This document shows, in pieces, positions 10,527 through 20,940 of a DNA stretch of 64,000 nt. Numbering within the stretch: position 1 is the stretch's first letter; each line of letters begins with the position of its first letter. The stretch is from Pipra filicauda (taxonomy: Eukaryota > Chordata > Aves > Passeriformes > Pipridae). The stretch lies in the NCBI RefSeq assembly GCF_003945595.2, contig NW_024103873.1, positions 744,001 through 808,000 on the forward strand, read 5' to 3'. The translations under genes were made by a program, and so were the position numbers. Below the pieces are notes generated by a model. It had not been told where the DNA came from and searched no databases. It saw nothing but the letters and a program-made list of their open reading frames with translations.

Positions 10527-11418
10527 AACCCTGGCTCTCAGGGTCAGTCCTGTTCACAATGGGGGGCTCTGGGAGCCAAGGGGACCTTGGGGCTTTGGGC
10601 AATTTGATAGAAAGTGGCAAATCCGCTCAAAAATTCCTGCTGGGAGAAGGGCTGAGGAGCTGCAGAGATGGCACAGTCTCACACACTCAGACAGGCCTGA
10701 TGTTCCCGTGGGACCACATCCTCCGGGATCTGATGGGAATGGGGGCACGATGGAGGCTGAGCAGAAACCCTGGGGATGGCAGGGCTGGGGGGCCTTTCCT
10801 GCAGAGAGAAGGCAGAGCTTTCTCGAGCCCCTGAGGGCTGGGGAATGGGTCACTGCCCTCCCTCATATTTGTAATTGCTGCATTATGAGGAGTGGAGAAC
10901 TGTGCAGTCTGAAGAACAAGAAAAAAGGCAAACAAACAAGCTCGAGTGTAAGTTAGAGCTACCCAGGGATTTTTCTAACTCATTTTCTGGCCTCAGTTAG
11001 GGTTTTATGTGTCTCTTTCCTTTAAGCAGTCAATAAAAACAGCCCTTGCTATGGCAACTACCTCCTTCATCACTCAGCCAGACACAGCACACTGTTGGAA
11101 GGACGCTCACGCCAATTAGCCCTGAAACTCATAGAGACAAAGCACTTCAGAGGAGCTACTCAGTCACATTAGCATTTTCCATTAACATCTTTATTTTTAG
11201 TCATTCTGAATGTGTACCAGAGGTCCAATTCCAGCTCTTGATGGGATAATGGACATTTTGCAGGATGATGTGTGGTGGAAGGGACTGTCCCATCCTGGCC
11301 CTCAATGCACACACAGACCTCATCTGTAAGTGCTCACATTGGAAGTTCCAGCCCAGCCCAATCCTGAATCAAAAGACAAAACTGCCTTTTTTAACTTTCC
11401 CTGCAGCCCAGTACTTAC
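10527..11418. other. Unique non-coding sequence
   Basis: The stretch is GC-rich up to about 10.87 kb, then AT-rich. Opposed overlapping frames at 10330-10956 (plus) and 10554-10853 (minus) have no recognisable domain. I found no repeats. Confidence 0.45.
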
Positions 11419-11461
11419 CATATTTGCAAACCAGAGCTTGCCGTGTCTGCATAACTGACTG
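11419..11461 (-). CDS. Weak candidate micro-exon (43 nt, minus)
   Basis: Both flanks are strong on the minus strand: the acceptor CCTGATGACTCTTTCCACAG is pyrimidine-rich, and the donor is ATATG followed by GTAAGTAC. All three frames of the 43-nt segment are open, so the sequence gives no coding signal of its own. It is phase-compatible with the splice-like segment at 11774-11826 in the frame VSYADTASSGLQI. Splice-site quality is the only evidence, and the segment may be a non-coding exon or a decoy. Confidence 0.18.
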
Positions 11462-11773
11462 CTGTGGAAAGAGTCATCAGGATGATGTATTGAAACCCAG
11501 CCATCTCCATTATGGTATGCCATGTATGTTTTTAAAAGCTATTTTTAAAATTAATAGTACTCCATAACGCTGATAAAGTAGAAAGCATTTATAATTTGTT
11601 GCACTCCCAACCTCTTTCTAAACCCACATTAGTCTGCTTTCCACTCGACTGAAGGACATTTTTTTAAAGATATGATGGTTTGGAATTTATTAATAGTGTA
11701 TTAAGGAAAGAAAATCTTTGTTATTTAATGAGTACATCAGTTTAAAATGTTATATAAAGCCTGTTGTCCTTAC

Positions 11774-11826
11774 CTTCCACCACTAACTTATGCCTCAATA
11801 TTTTATGGCAATGTTCCCAGTGTTCA
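11774..11826 (-). CDS. Weak candidate exon (53 nt, minus)
   Basis: A strong donor (GGAAG then GTAAGG) follows a 53-nt minus-strand segment with one frame of interest, EHWEHCHKILRHKLVVE. The acceptor (GGAGCATTCCCGTGGCAG) is weak. The segment joins in frame to 11419-11461. No family was recognised. Confidence 0.13.
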
Positions 11827-12396
11827 CTGCCACGGGAATGCTCCTCCTTATCTCCCAGGCTCCTTGCTCTTGATCAAGGGTTAAATAAGGTTTGGTGACA
11901 CGGAACAAGGAGCTTTGGCTGCTCCATGTCCCAGAAGCAATCTGCACACACGGATGGGAATGTCAAGGTGAGATATTTCATCCTGCTGTGGAAGCTCCAT
12001 GAAAGAGCACTTTGCAGGACACTGGACCTCACACACATGGCACTGACTTTTTTAACTCATAGATTTGAAAGCCCTGGATTTCCAAGAAATAGATTCCAAT
12101 GGTATGAATTATCCTTTAGCATTCTTCTTTAAACAGACCTCTCCCTCTCTCTAAGAAGGGACCTTCTGCTGATTTACCTCTTTCCTGGCTCCCAAGGCCA
12201 GGACCTGCAGGAGCCAAGCTGAGCCCAGTGGAGCCACGTGCCTCCTGCCTGGGCCCTTCCCTTCTCTGCCAGGTGCCTCACACCCCACCCCTTTCTCCAT
12301 CTCCATTCCCAATGGCTCTCCTACTCCTGAGCACTGACAACCACCAATGATTTTCCAACCAGATGTTACTGAGGAGCTGTGGCAGCAGAGAACATT
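11827..12396. other. Unique non-coding sequence before a CR1 copy
   Basis: No repeat or gene is visible. The sequence becomes GC-richer toward the CR1 fragment. Confidence 0.5.
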
Positions 12397-12553
12397 TCAT
12401 AGAATCATCGAAGCCTAGAATGGTTTGGGTTGGGAGGGACCTTAAAGATCATCTCATTCCAACCCCCCTGCCATGGGCAGGGCCACCTTCCACTAGACCA
12501 GGCTGTTCAGAGCTCCATCCAGCCTGGCCTTGGACACTTCCAGGGGTGGAAAC
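12397..12553 (-). mobile_element. CR1 LINE 3' fragment
   Basis: The plus strand reads TCATAGAATCATCG, then TGGTTTGGGTTGGGAGGGACC, TTAAAGATCATCTCATTCCAA, the GGGCAGGGCCACCTTCCACTAG block and GGCCTTGGACACTTCCAGGG. This is the reverse complement of the 3' end of CR1, so the element lies on the minus strand. It is 5'-truncated and contains no reverse transcriptase. A large minisatellite begins about 100 bp downstream. Confidence 0.93.
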
Positions 12554-12653
12554 ACCTTGGCATGAGAATGATGCTCCCAGGAGGAGCTGCAGGTCTTTGG
12601 TTTCAGGAGATGGTGGAGCTCTGCCCCAGCCTCGGGGCGGGTGCCCAGAGCCC

Positions 12654-13202
12654 CCGTGTTACCCCCAGGGATGGTGTGTTATCCCCAGGGATGGTGCATC
12701 CCTTGTGTTATCCCCAGGGATGGTGTGTTATCCCCAGGGATGGTGCATCCCCCATGTTATCCCCCAGGGATGGTGCATCCCTTGTGTTATCCCCAGGGAT
12801 GGTGTGTTATCCTCAGGGATGGTGTGTTATCCCCCAGGGATGGTGTGTTATCCCTCAGGGAGGGTGTGTTATCCCCAGGGATGGTGTGTTATCCCCAGGG
12901 ATGGTGTGTTATCCTCAGGGATGGTGTGTTATCCCCCAGGGAGGGTGTGTTATCCCCAGGGATGGTGTGTTATCCCCCAGGGAGGGTGTGTTATTCCCCA
13001 GGGAGGGTGTGTTATTCCCAGGGATGGTGTGTTATCCTCAGGGAGGGTGTGTTATCCCCCAGGGAGGGTGTGTTATCCCCCAGGGATGGTGTGTTATCCC
13101 TCAGGGATGGTGTGTTATCCCCCAGGGATGGTGTGTTATCCCTCAGGGAGGGTGTGTTATCCCCAGGGATGGTGCATCCCCCGTGTTACCCCCCTGGGAT
13201 GG
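12654..13202. repeat. Large GC-rich minisatellite, about 25 copies of a 20-21-bp unit
   Basis: The core unit is GTGTTATCCCCAGGGATGG plus T, with 20- and 21-bp versions differing by one C. I count 24-25 copies. Two main variants alternate: AGGGATGGT and AGGGAGGGT. Longer units with an inserted GCATCCC segment occur at about 12687, 12737 and 12767 near the left end and at about 13164 near the right end. Each unit holds an ATCCC-CCA-GGGAT type inverted repeat. No plus-strand unit contains a stop codon, so all three plus frames (12363-13346, 12430-13233 and 12641-13360) stay open. The Pro/Gly/Cys-rich peptides they predict are artefacts. Confidence 0.97.
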
Positions 13203-15450
13203 AGCAGCTCGGGGATGTGGCACCCAGGACTGATGGTCACCAGGACTCAGTTAAACCCCCACGGATCCCTCCTGCTGCCAGAACTGCACCATGCGGGCCA
13301 CTTGGACAAAGACTGGTGCATAAACAGAGTCTATCAAAATTATTAATGATGTTTTTGTAACCTTTCTGACGAGGAGATACTCACTTCCAACAGCACTGCC
13401 AACGTTGGCATCCTTGAATTTTTTTCTTTTCAAAGAGGTTTAATTGAGCTAGGTATAAATAGCATATCAGTAAACAAGACCTTTTGGCTCTCTGAATCAT
13501 GTCTAAAATATCTGAAGCCCTCCACAGCCTCTCTGATGGTGAAGAATGTGCTCATTAGGCTGGTCCAGATGCATTCAGCAGCCCAGGAGAGCTTTGCTCT
13601 GCAGCAGATAAATCACAGCAGTGTTAATGTTCCTGTTTGCAGACAATGGGCCCGACAAGGCTCCGGGTCCTGCTCCGAGGACCTTGGCACGTGTGGCTGT
13701 TGGGCCTTCCCAGACTTCCACAGTTTCACCCCAAAAGGGTTCTGACACAAGAATTGCAGGACCTGAGTTTTATTTCATTCTGTTGACTTTATCCTCTGCC
13801 TCAGTGAATTCCAGAATTATTCTAAAAATCCCATAAACAATCCAGCACTGAAAACAAAATGGACACTGGAAAAAAGAGCAATTTTTACTCTGAGTTTACT
13901 TACTTGGGAATTTCTCAGCTGAGCGTTTACATGACAAACATCTCTAGTTAATCTTGCTTTGGTGATGTAAGTGAATGGTCCCATCGTCCCCAGGAATGCA
14001 TTTTGTTTTCCCTCAGTAATCTCCATGGCATTAATTACGTATGGTTAAGGGCATGTGGAAGTGCTTGCAGCATTGGAAACTTTATTTTTAAAGTCACACT
14101 AAACATAAAAGCATGTATACACGTGGATTTGCACCTACCCACCACCCAAACAAATACCAGCATCATAAAACGCACATTTTAAAGCTGAAGTCCAAAAGCA
14201 GAGACCAAATGCCTCTGAGGTGAAGGGTACAGAGAGTTGTTTTGACCTGGATAATAAAACTGAAATGCCCAGATCTAAAAATATCCAAGAATCTACTTAG
14301 GTCCCAGATTCTTCAAATTTCCTTAAAATGCAAATATGGGGATTGGAACTTTTCTTATCTTGCCTGACACCTCTTGGAAATGGATTTTGTTGCATTTATA
14401 GCCTGCTTTTATCTGAGGGTTTCAAAGTGCTCTGCTGATCTTAATTACAACTTGCATGTGGGGCTGGGTGAGGTTTAAAACTCTTGGTCAAGGTTAAAAA
14501 AAAAAAAGGAAAAGGAAGAAGCCCCAAAGGCTGGCAGCAGGCAGGAGAGCAGAGCTGGGTCACTGCCCAACCCCTGTGGGTAATTCCTTTCACACCCCCA
14601 TGGCACCGTGGTCCCAGGTCCTGTCTGAAGGGATCACTGGGCTGTGGAAAGGCAAACCCCAGCTCTGAGCTTAGTGTGGGCTCTGATGATCCTCCCCAAG
14701 CTGACACGTGCTTTACTGGCTGCTGCTTCTGGGTCCCCTGAGAGTGGCACACGTGACAGCAGCAGTAAATGTGGTTTATGAAGCTTCCCTCTCTGTTTCA
14801 GAGCAATTGCGTTCCCACATCTGATATTTTATCACTTCTGGTGGGGATTTAATGGGATAAAACTGAACTCATGCACTCGTGGGATGTGGCCCAGCTGCCC
14901 TTCAGGGTCAGGCCTTTGGGGGGTGATTTTGCTGTTGGCATTTCCATCCCTCACATCTCATCGTGGGTGCTCAGGGAGGTAAAAACGCACCAACTGGGGA
15001 AAGTCTGCAGGGCCAGGGCTGGACACTGTAGAACCTCAGCACAGCTCAGTGGGAAGGAAGTCTCAGGCCAGAAATGTTTCCCACTATTTTCAAGCCATCA
15101 GTTGCCTGTTGTGCCCCAAAATCCAGGAGAGGACTCGCTGTGTTCGGAAAATGCACCCCAAGTTCTCACAGATGTAAAACACTCTGAGCTCACCCTGGTG
15201 CTGTCCAGCACCCTGGCACATCCTGCTGCTCCAAGTGATCCCCCATTCCTTCTGTCAGCTCTTAGAACAATAAAATCTCAAGCATAATGGATGGTTTTAT
15301 TATGGTAATCTTAGTGCTAAGTAAACTCAGAGATAAGAAACACGAAAACAGCCCTTCATCTTAAACTACTTATTAAATTATTATCTTTTAAGTATTTTAT
15401 TGGCTGAGGAGAACAGCAGCAGCTCCCAAAGACAGATCCCTCAAGGACAA
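13203..15450. other. Unique non-coding sequence
   Basis: No CR1 copy or tandem repeat is visible. A plus-strand stretch at 13642-13740 follows a good acceptor (TTAATGTTCCTGTTTGCAG) and is CpG-richer than its surroundings, but has no convincing donor. Frames at 14441-14752 (minus) and 14871-15287 (plus) show no domain. AT-rich sequence dominates 13.8-14.4 kb. Confidence 0.45.
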
Positions 15451-15546
15451 CCTGCTCTAGTGGAAGGTGTCCCTGCCCACGGCAGGAGGTTGGAACTGGA
15501 AGGTCTTTAAGATCCCTTCCAACCCAAACCATTCCATGACACTGTG
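15451..15546 (+). mobile_element. CR1 LINE 3' fragment
   Basis: CTAGTGGAAGGTGTCCCTGCC, then GGCAGGAGGTTGGAACTGGA, AGATCCCTTCCAACCCAAACC and ATTCCATGACACTGTG form the CR1 3' end in plus orientation. The element is 5'-truncated. Confidence 0.92.
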
Positions 15547-15549
15547 AAA

Positions 15550-15618
15550 GAATGATTTAACGGTTGGACTCAGTGACCTTAGAGGTCTTTTCCAACCCAA
15601 ATGATTCTGTGATTCAGT
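15550..15618 (+). mobile_element. Second CR1 3' tail, from a different subfamily
   Basis: GGTTGGACTCAGTGACCTTAG, AGGTCTTTTCCAACCCAAATG and ATTCTGTGATTCAG follow within a few bases of the previous CR1 tail and are in the same orientation. The sequence matches the GGTTGGACTCGATGA-type end of another CR1 subfamily. The arrangement suggests one copy inserted at or next to the tail of an older one. Confidence 0.8.
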
Positions 15619-16777
15619 AAAAGAAAGCCAAGCACAGGCTGCACTCAGAACCTTGTGAAAAGGTCACACGAGAACTAAGGTTTGTTTGTTCATAAATCCT
15701 GGGCTGTACTGAGCCCTGCAGGAGGGCTGTGGCCCTTCATTTTGGGAAAGAAAGGTGAATTGTTATATATTATGACATTTCAGAGGGTGTGGAATGAGAC
15801 AGGTATTACTTTGTTACTGTGATGATCCTTGAGTGCCTTTAATCAGGTGGGATCAAATGCACATCATCATGTGCCACTTTTAAAACACAGAAAGAATGTT
15901 TGGTAGTTCCATTGCCCATTTCCAGGCACTGCACTCCCACATGCTGGGAAAGCTCACGTATCCCAATGAATCACACGCTTTTTCTTGTCTAATCACCAGA
16001 TCCCTGACCTGGCACAGCAGTAACAGTTCACTTAAACAATTTGTAATCGTAGGGCAGTGTCTGTAAATCAGCCTTTCTCTGCTGACTTGGCCACAGCCAC
16101 ATGGATTTACTCCAGGTCTGGAACTGCTACATTCATTTTTTAAACTGAACCTCATTCTTTGCTGCTGTGACATCTATGAAGGTCACAGATATGTCTGTGG
16201 GATGCCATGTGAAAGGAGACAGTACAAAGAGATATTGTTCAGCAAAAAAACCAGACAGCTGATTCCAGCTGATGCAGAAAGATTCCCAGTACTGCTCCGT
16301 GTGTCCTTCTCTCCCCCAGTGCTGCTCCATTACTGGGAGGGATTGGCTGTAAATCCATGAGTCCAGCCATGATGGACAGCTCTTTCATCCCTGAGGAATT
16401 CTGCTGGTCAGAGAATGGGGTTTTAGTCAAACTGTGGTACTGCCTTCCGTGATTTGGTCCCAGGGCTGTTGAGAGCTGCTCATCAGGTTGGTTTCAATAT
16501 TTCAGCAGTACTGGAGTTCTACAAACCTGGAGAAAACAGAAATGGGACTAATGCTCAGAATATGGACATTGATTCTTTCTGAAATCCATGAAGATACTCG
16601 TGGACTGGAGAGCTCTGAGTAAAGCAGGGTCCCTGCTAACTCCAACTAGAGCTGGTATTCAGTTTTCCTTATGGAACAAGAGCTTTGTGTCTGTATAATT
16701 AAACAGCTGGTTACTTGTTCACAGCATGACAAATTCCCAAGGCACAGCAGAGTAAACCTGGCAGTGATGTGCAATAA
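15619..16777. other. Unique non-coding sequence between CR1 copies
   Basis: I see no repeat or gene. Frames at 15880-16173 and 16133-16330 (minus) lack recognisable motifs. Confidence 0.5.
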
Positions 16778-17030
16778 TCACAGAGTCACAGACTGGTTTG
16801 GGTTGGAAGGGATCCTAAAGACCATCCAGTTCCAATCTCCTGCCACAAGCAGGGACACCTTCCACTAGCCCAGGCTGCTCCAACCTGGCCTTGGACACTC
16901 CCAGGGATGGGGCAGCCACAGCTTCTCTGGGCAACCTGTGCCAGGGCCTCACCACCCTCCCAGGGAAGAATTCCCTCCCAGGGAAGAATTCCCTCCCAGT
17001 ATCCCATCTCATCCTGCCCTCTGGCAGAAG
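16778..17030 (-). mobile_element. CR1 LINE 3' fragment with an internal 18-bp duplication
   Basis: It begins TCACAGAGTCACAGACTGG with TTTGGGTTGGAAGGGATCC, and continues through CACCTTCCACTAGCCCAGGC, GGGGCAGCCACAGCTTCTCTG and GGCAACCTGTGCCAGGGCCTC. This is CR1 in minus orientation. The segment CAGGGAAGAATTCCCTCC is tandemly duplicated at 16961-16978 and 16979-16996, which is not typical of the family consensus. Confidence 0.93.
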
Positions 17031-17460
17031 GAAATCATTAACAATTTGGAAATAACTTGGAAATTAGCGTTTTGCTGGAAATGAACAGGCAGATCCCCCA
17101 GGGCTCAGTGATGCCCCCGAGCCCCTCTGGCTCAGTCCCCAGCCACGGACTGGGCTGTGCTGGCCCTGGCTTGGAGCATCCCTGCCCTCCAGGGCTCCTG
17201 TCAGAGGGACAGGAAACACCAGAAAGCGATGTCCATGGGGATGTCCTCCTCCCTGTGGATTACAGGACCAAATCCAGCCTCACGCTCGTGCCCAGCCTTC
17301 CAGTGTCAATCAGAACCCAGAAGCACGGACCCAAATATTAAGGAAATAGTTCGTGGGCAGGAGCTCCATGAAGGAAGGCGGCCCCTGCCACCTAGGGAGC
17401 CACGGGAGAAATGCAGGGAGACGGCTCATTGCCACGGGAAATACAGTTTTACTCTCCATA

Positions 17461-17842
17461 CACAGAACCACAGAATCACTTAGACTGGAAAACACCTCCA
17501 AGACCACTGAGTGCCCCCTGTGCCCACCTTGTCCCCAGCCCAGAGCACTCAGTGCCACGGCCAGGACTTCCTGGGACACCTCCAGAGGTGGGGACTCCAA
17601 ACTTCCCTGGGCAGCCCCTTCCAGTGCCTGACCACCCTTTCCAGGGAGAAATTCCTCCTGATGTCCAACCTGACCCTCTCCCCTGGCACAGCTGGAGGCC
17701 GTTCCCTCTCCTCCTGTCCCTTGTTCCCTGGGAGCAGAGCCCGACCCCCCCCGGCTCCCCCCTCCTGTCAGGGGGTTGCAGAGCCAGAAGGTCCCCCCTG
17801 AGCCTCCTTTGCTCCAGGCTGAGCCCCCCAGCTGCCTGTAGG
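17461..17842 (-). mobile_element. CR1-type LINE fragment, older subfamily
   Basis: The plus strand reads CACAGAATCACTTAGACTGG, AAAACACCTCCAAGACCACTG, CTTCCCTGGGCAGCCCCTTCC, GAGAAATTCCTCCTGATGTCC and GCTCCAGGCTGAGCCCCCCAG. These are the blocks of a CR1 subfamily with the AAGACCTCCAAGATCATC signature, in minus orientation. Frames at 17411-17995 and 17476-18060 are derived from it. Confidence 0.85.
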
Positions 17843-18060
17843 CAGTTCATACCCATTTTAACCTTTGCTGTGCTCCTGCTCCTGCCACGGGCCAGCCTGG
17901 TCTCTGTGCTGGTGGCCCAGAGGAAGCCCAGAGGAAGGGGAGCCACCTTCCCTCCACAGACACATCCCCACATTTTACAGCCATTTTTAACATGATGTTG
18001 CTTTTTATTTCCCCATCTATTTCTGTCAATTCCTTCCCATCTTGAAAAAGAAACGATCAT

Positions 18061-18274
18061 CAGATATTAGGAAAAAATTCTTCCCTGTGAGGGTGGTGAG
18101 GGTGCCCGGAGAAGCTGTGGCTGCCCCATCCCTGAGAGTGTCCAAGGCCAGGCTGGATGGGGCGTGGAGCAACCTGGGATAGTGGGAGGTGTCCCTGCCC
18201 ATGGCAGGGGTTTGGAACCAGATGATCTTTAAGGTCCTTCCCACCCAAACCATTCTATGCTTCTACGATCACAG
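18061..18274 (+). mobile_element. CR1 LINE 3' fragment
   Basis: GGAAAAAATTCTTCCCTGTG, GAAGCTGTGGCTGCCCCATCC, GTCCAAGGCCAGGCTGGATGG, GTGTCCCTGCCCATGGCAGGG, CCACCCAAACCATTCTATG and CTTCTACGATCACA read as the CR1 3' end in plus orientation. It faces the copy at 16778-17030, so the two form an inverted pair about 1 kb apart. Confidence 0.93.
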
Positions 18275-20940
18275 AAAATGCCAGGTAAGGGAATGAAAGC
18301 AGAGACTTTATTCCTGCAGTGAGAGCCCAGGTCCTGCTGCAGCCTCAGCCCAGCAATCCCTGACCACCACCACAGCAAACCCTCAAGTAATTTATTCAAT
18401 AAATTCTGCCTCATTTTCTTGTCACAAATTGTCAGTATTCACTATTCACTTCATCACAAAGTAATTTCAGCAGACAATTCTTGATCTGAAGTTCACTTGT
18501 AGTTCATCTTCAGAATTAATTTCTTTTTGTTGGACGCATTAATGGCATATTATTGGTAATGCTTCTAATGAGGCTTCCAGCATGAGCACTCGCATCTGCA
18601 ATCCAAAATAGGGTTTATGAAAATATTCCCCACTAGGTTAAAATTGATTTACAAAAAAAGGTCCAGTAAATTGCTAAATATTCATGAGAAGTGGATATAA
18701 AATACCCCTCAGCAAATGTGAAATCAGTTACCCAAAGATTTTGGGTGCCATTTATAGGGGGGTTTGTGTGCTTGCCTTTCTCCCTCTGTGACTCCTGTTG
18801 TGCCATCTCTGTGTCCAGCACAAGGCCCCTGCCCCAGCTGTGGCCATGGGCTGCTCCTGCTCAGCCTGCAGGGATCCCTTTGGACACATCCATTGCTCAG
18901 ATGCATCTGGAGAGTGCTCCTCCTACCTCTGCTTGCCAATAGCCTTCTAGGTGACACATTATCTCTTAGCAGGCTCATTTTGAAATGCTTTTAATCTTTA
19001 TCTACAATTTCTCATTAAAACTTGCCTACATTGACTTTTTAAGCCATTCTCTCAGAGATATTGACTTCTCTGTGTTAAACACATAGTGAGTTAATGAGCA
19101 GCTCTGCTTCTGTATTGAATCTTCTTGACTTTTTTTTGATTCAAAATCAAATCAATAATCCCTTGATCGAGAACATGGAGATGTCAGAGAATAATATTTT
19201 TCACGCCCCTATTGAGAACAGATGTGTTTGATGCCTCTGTGGGGATGCCAGGAACAGAGGTGAGGTTATTTTGCCAAGGCCTTTGCCAGATTTCTCCAAG
19301 CTCTGTGTCCATGAGTAAATAAAAGGCCTTATTTAACTGATGTAAGCTGTGCCACTGCCCCCACAAGTGAAACCCCTGCTCCTGCAGACCAAGGCAGAGC
19401 TGTCACTGACATCTGAGTCAGCAGTGTGGGGTGAGGAGGGGTTCTTGATGGCATCTCCACCTTCCTGAAGGCAACCCAATGCCCTGTGCTGTTTGAGTAG
19501 GAATCTTCTAGGGTGGGTTTGGCTTCTGCCATGCCCTGTGTAAGGGCTGGTGGGAATCATGGTGGGAGCTCAGTGGGCAGGGGCTGCCTGGGGGAGCTCT
19601 GGGGCTGTGGGGTCACCCTGTGACCTGGCAGAGCTGGATAATCCTCCCTGGGCTGGAGGAGCAAACCCCATGGACACGGTGAGGACTGTGTGACCAGATC
19701 CATGCAGAACCTGGACTGCAGTTCCCAAGCTCCTCAGCACGGACACCCTCAGCCACAGCATGCCCTGTGCAACCAGCAATAAATCCCCGCTGCCTCATTA
19801 GGATTTTGTGCTGCAATAGCACAGATTCATCCCCGTGGAAGCCTGCCTGGAAAAGCAACACTGCCTTCCCTGGCTGCCGGCAGCCAGTGGGGAACTTTGC
19901 TCCAGCAAAAATGAAATCACCTGGGCAAGTCTCTCCCTGATCCTCACTTATTCTTTGAAACAGCCAGGGCTCGAAGGGATTTGCAGCATGTTTCTGAGGC
20001 TGAAACAGTGGTGATTAACATTCCTATAGCAGGGCTGTTCCTTGTGCATCTGTAATTTCAGTTGCACAGAACAGCAGCCAGATGGAGGGGAAGCACTGGG
20101 AGCACAGGTCAGCAGGTCGTGTGGCTGGAGGACCTGGGTCCTGCAGCCTGGAAATGCTTCCAGCCAGTTCTGTGTGCAGTGGAATAGCTTCCAGGAGATC
20201 TGTCAGCATCTGGGGGACATGGATGCAGGGAAATAATCACAGGTCAAGCAGAAGTGGCAGCTCCGCGTGCAGGTTAAGGCTTGGTGCTGCCCAGCTGTGC
20301 CAGAGGTGTCAGAACAAATTACATTTGCTGGAGGAGAACTTGTGTGAGCTTGTATTGCCCTAATGTTTGAAAGAATCAAAGAGTATGGAGAAGGCTAGAA
20401 AGCTGCCAAGGCTCATGCCAGAGCTGCCTGGGAATTCCAGGGCAATGACCTCGCTGGCAGACGTGGACACAGCCCTGGTGCCTCCCACGTGGGATGGACA
20501 GTCTGAGGCTGGTGCCTTAAACTTCCTCTCCTCCTTGATAAAGAACTTTGAAGGGGATGTTTGGCCCCTTGGGCACCCCAGAAAAATGCCACGTTCAGCA
20601 CGTGATGCCCCAGCGACGTTGGGAGAGAGGATTTGCCAAGAGCCAGAACATTCCCTCAGAGAAACCTGGGCAGCAGAACCCCACATCAGAGCTCATCCTC
20701 CAAAGAGCTTTTATGAATATTTTAAACTTGACCTTTATCCTGTTGTATCTCCTTAGTTAAAATGAATAACGACAGATCAATTGGAATGTTGATTGGGAAA
20801 GAACAGGAAGGTTTGGCTCTGAAAATGGGAACTCTGATTATCCCACACCAGAGTACGGAGCCCTCTCCTTAGACAGCAAGGAAAAAACATCCCATGGAGG
20901 AGCCTGGGGGATTCTTTACATATTTGTCATTCACTCCTTG
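18275..20940. other. Unique non-coding sequence, AT-rich then GC-richer
   Basis: The part at 18.4-19.2 kb is AT-rich, with several TAAT-type homeodomain-like words (for example ATTAATGGCATATTATTGG near 18538), and looks like a possible conserved non-coding block. The part at 19.2-20.9 kb is mixed. Opposed frames at 20360-20756 on both strands have no recognisable domain. I found no repeats. Confidence 0.4.

Noticed and set aside
12363..13360. Three long overlapping plus-strand frames (327, 267 and 239 codons) with Pro/Gly/Cys-rich repeats
   Set aside because: They are the same minisatellite read in all three phases. The repeat lacks stop codons and its unit length varies between 20 and 21, so no single reading frame is maintained.
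17411..18060. 194-codon frames on both strands
   Set aside because: Both overlap the GC-rich CR1-type fragment at 17461-17842 and lack domains.
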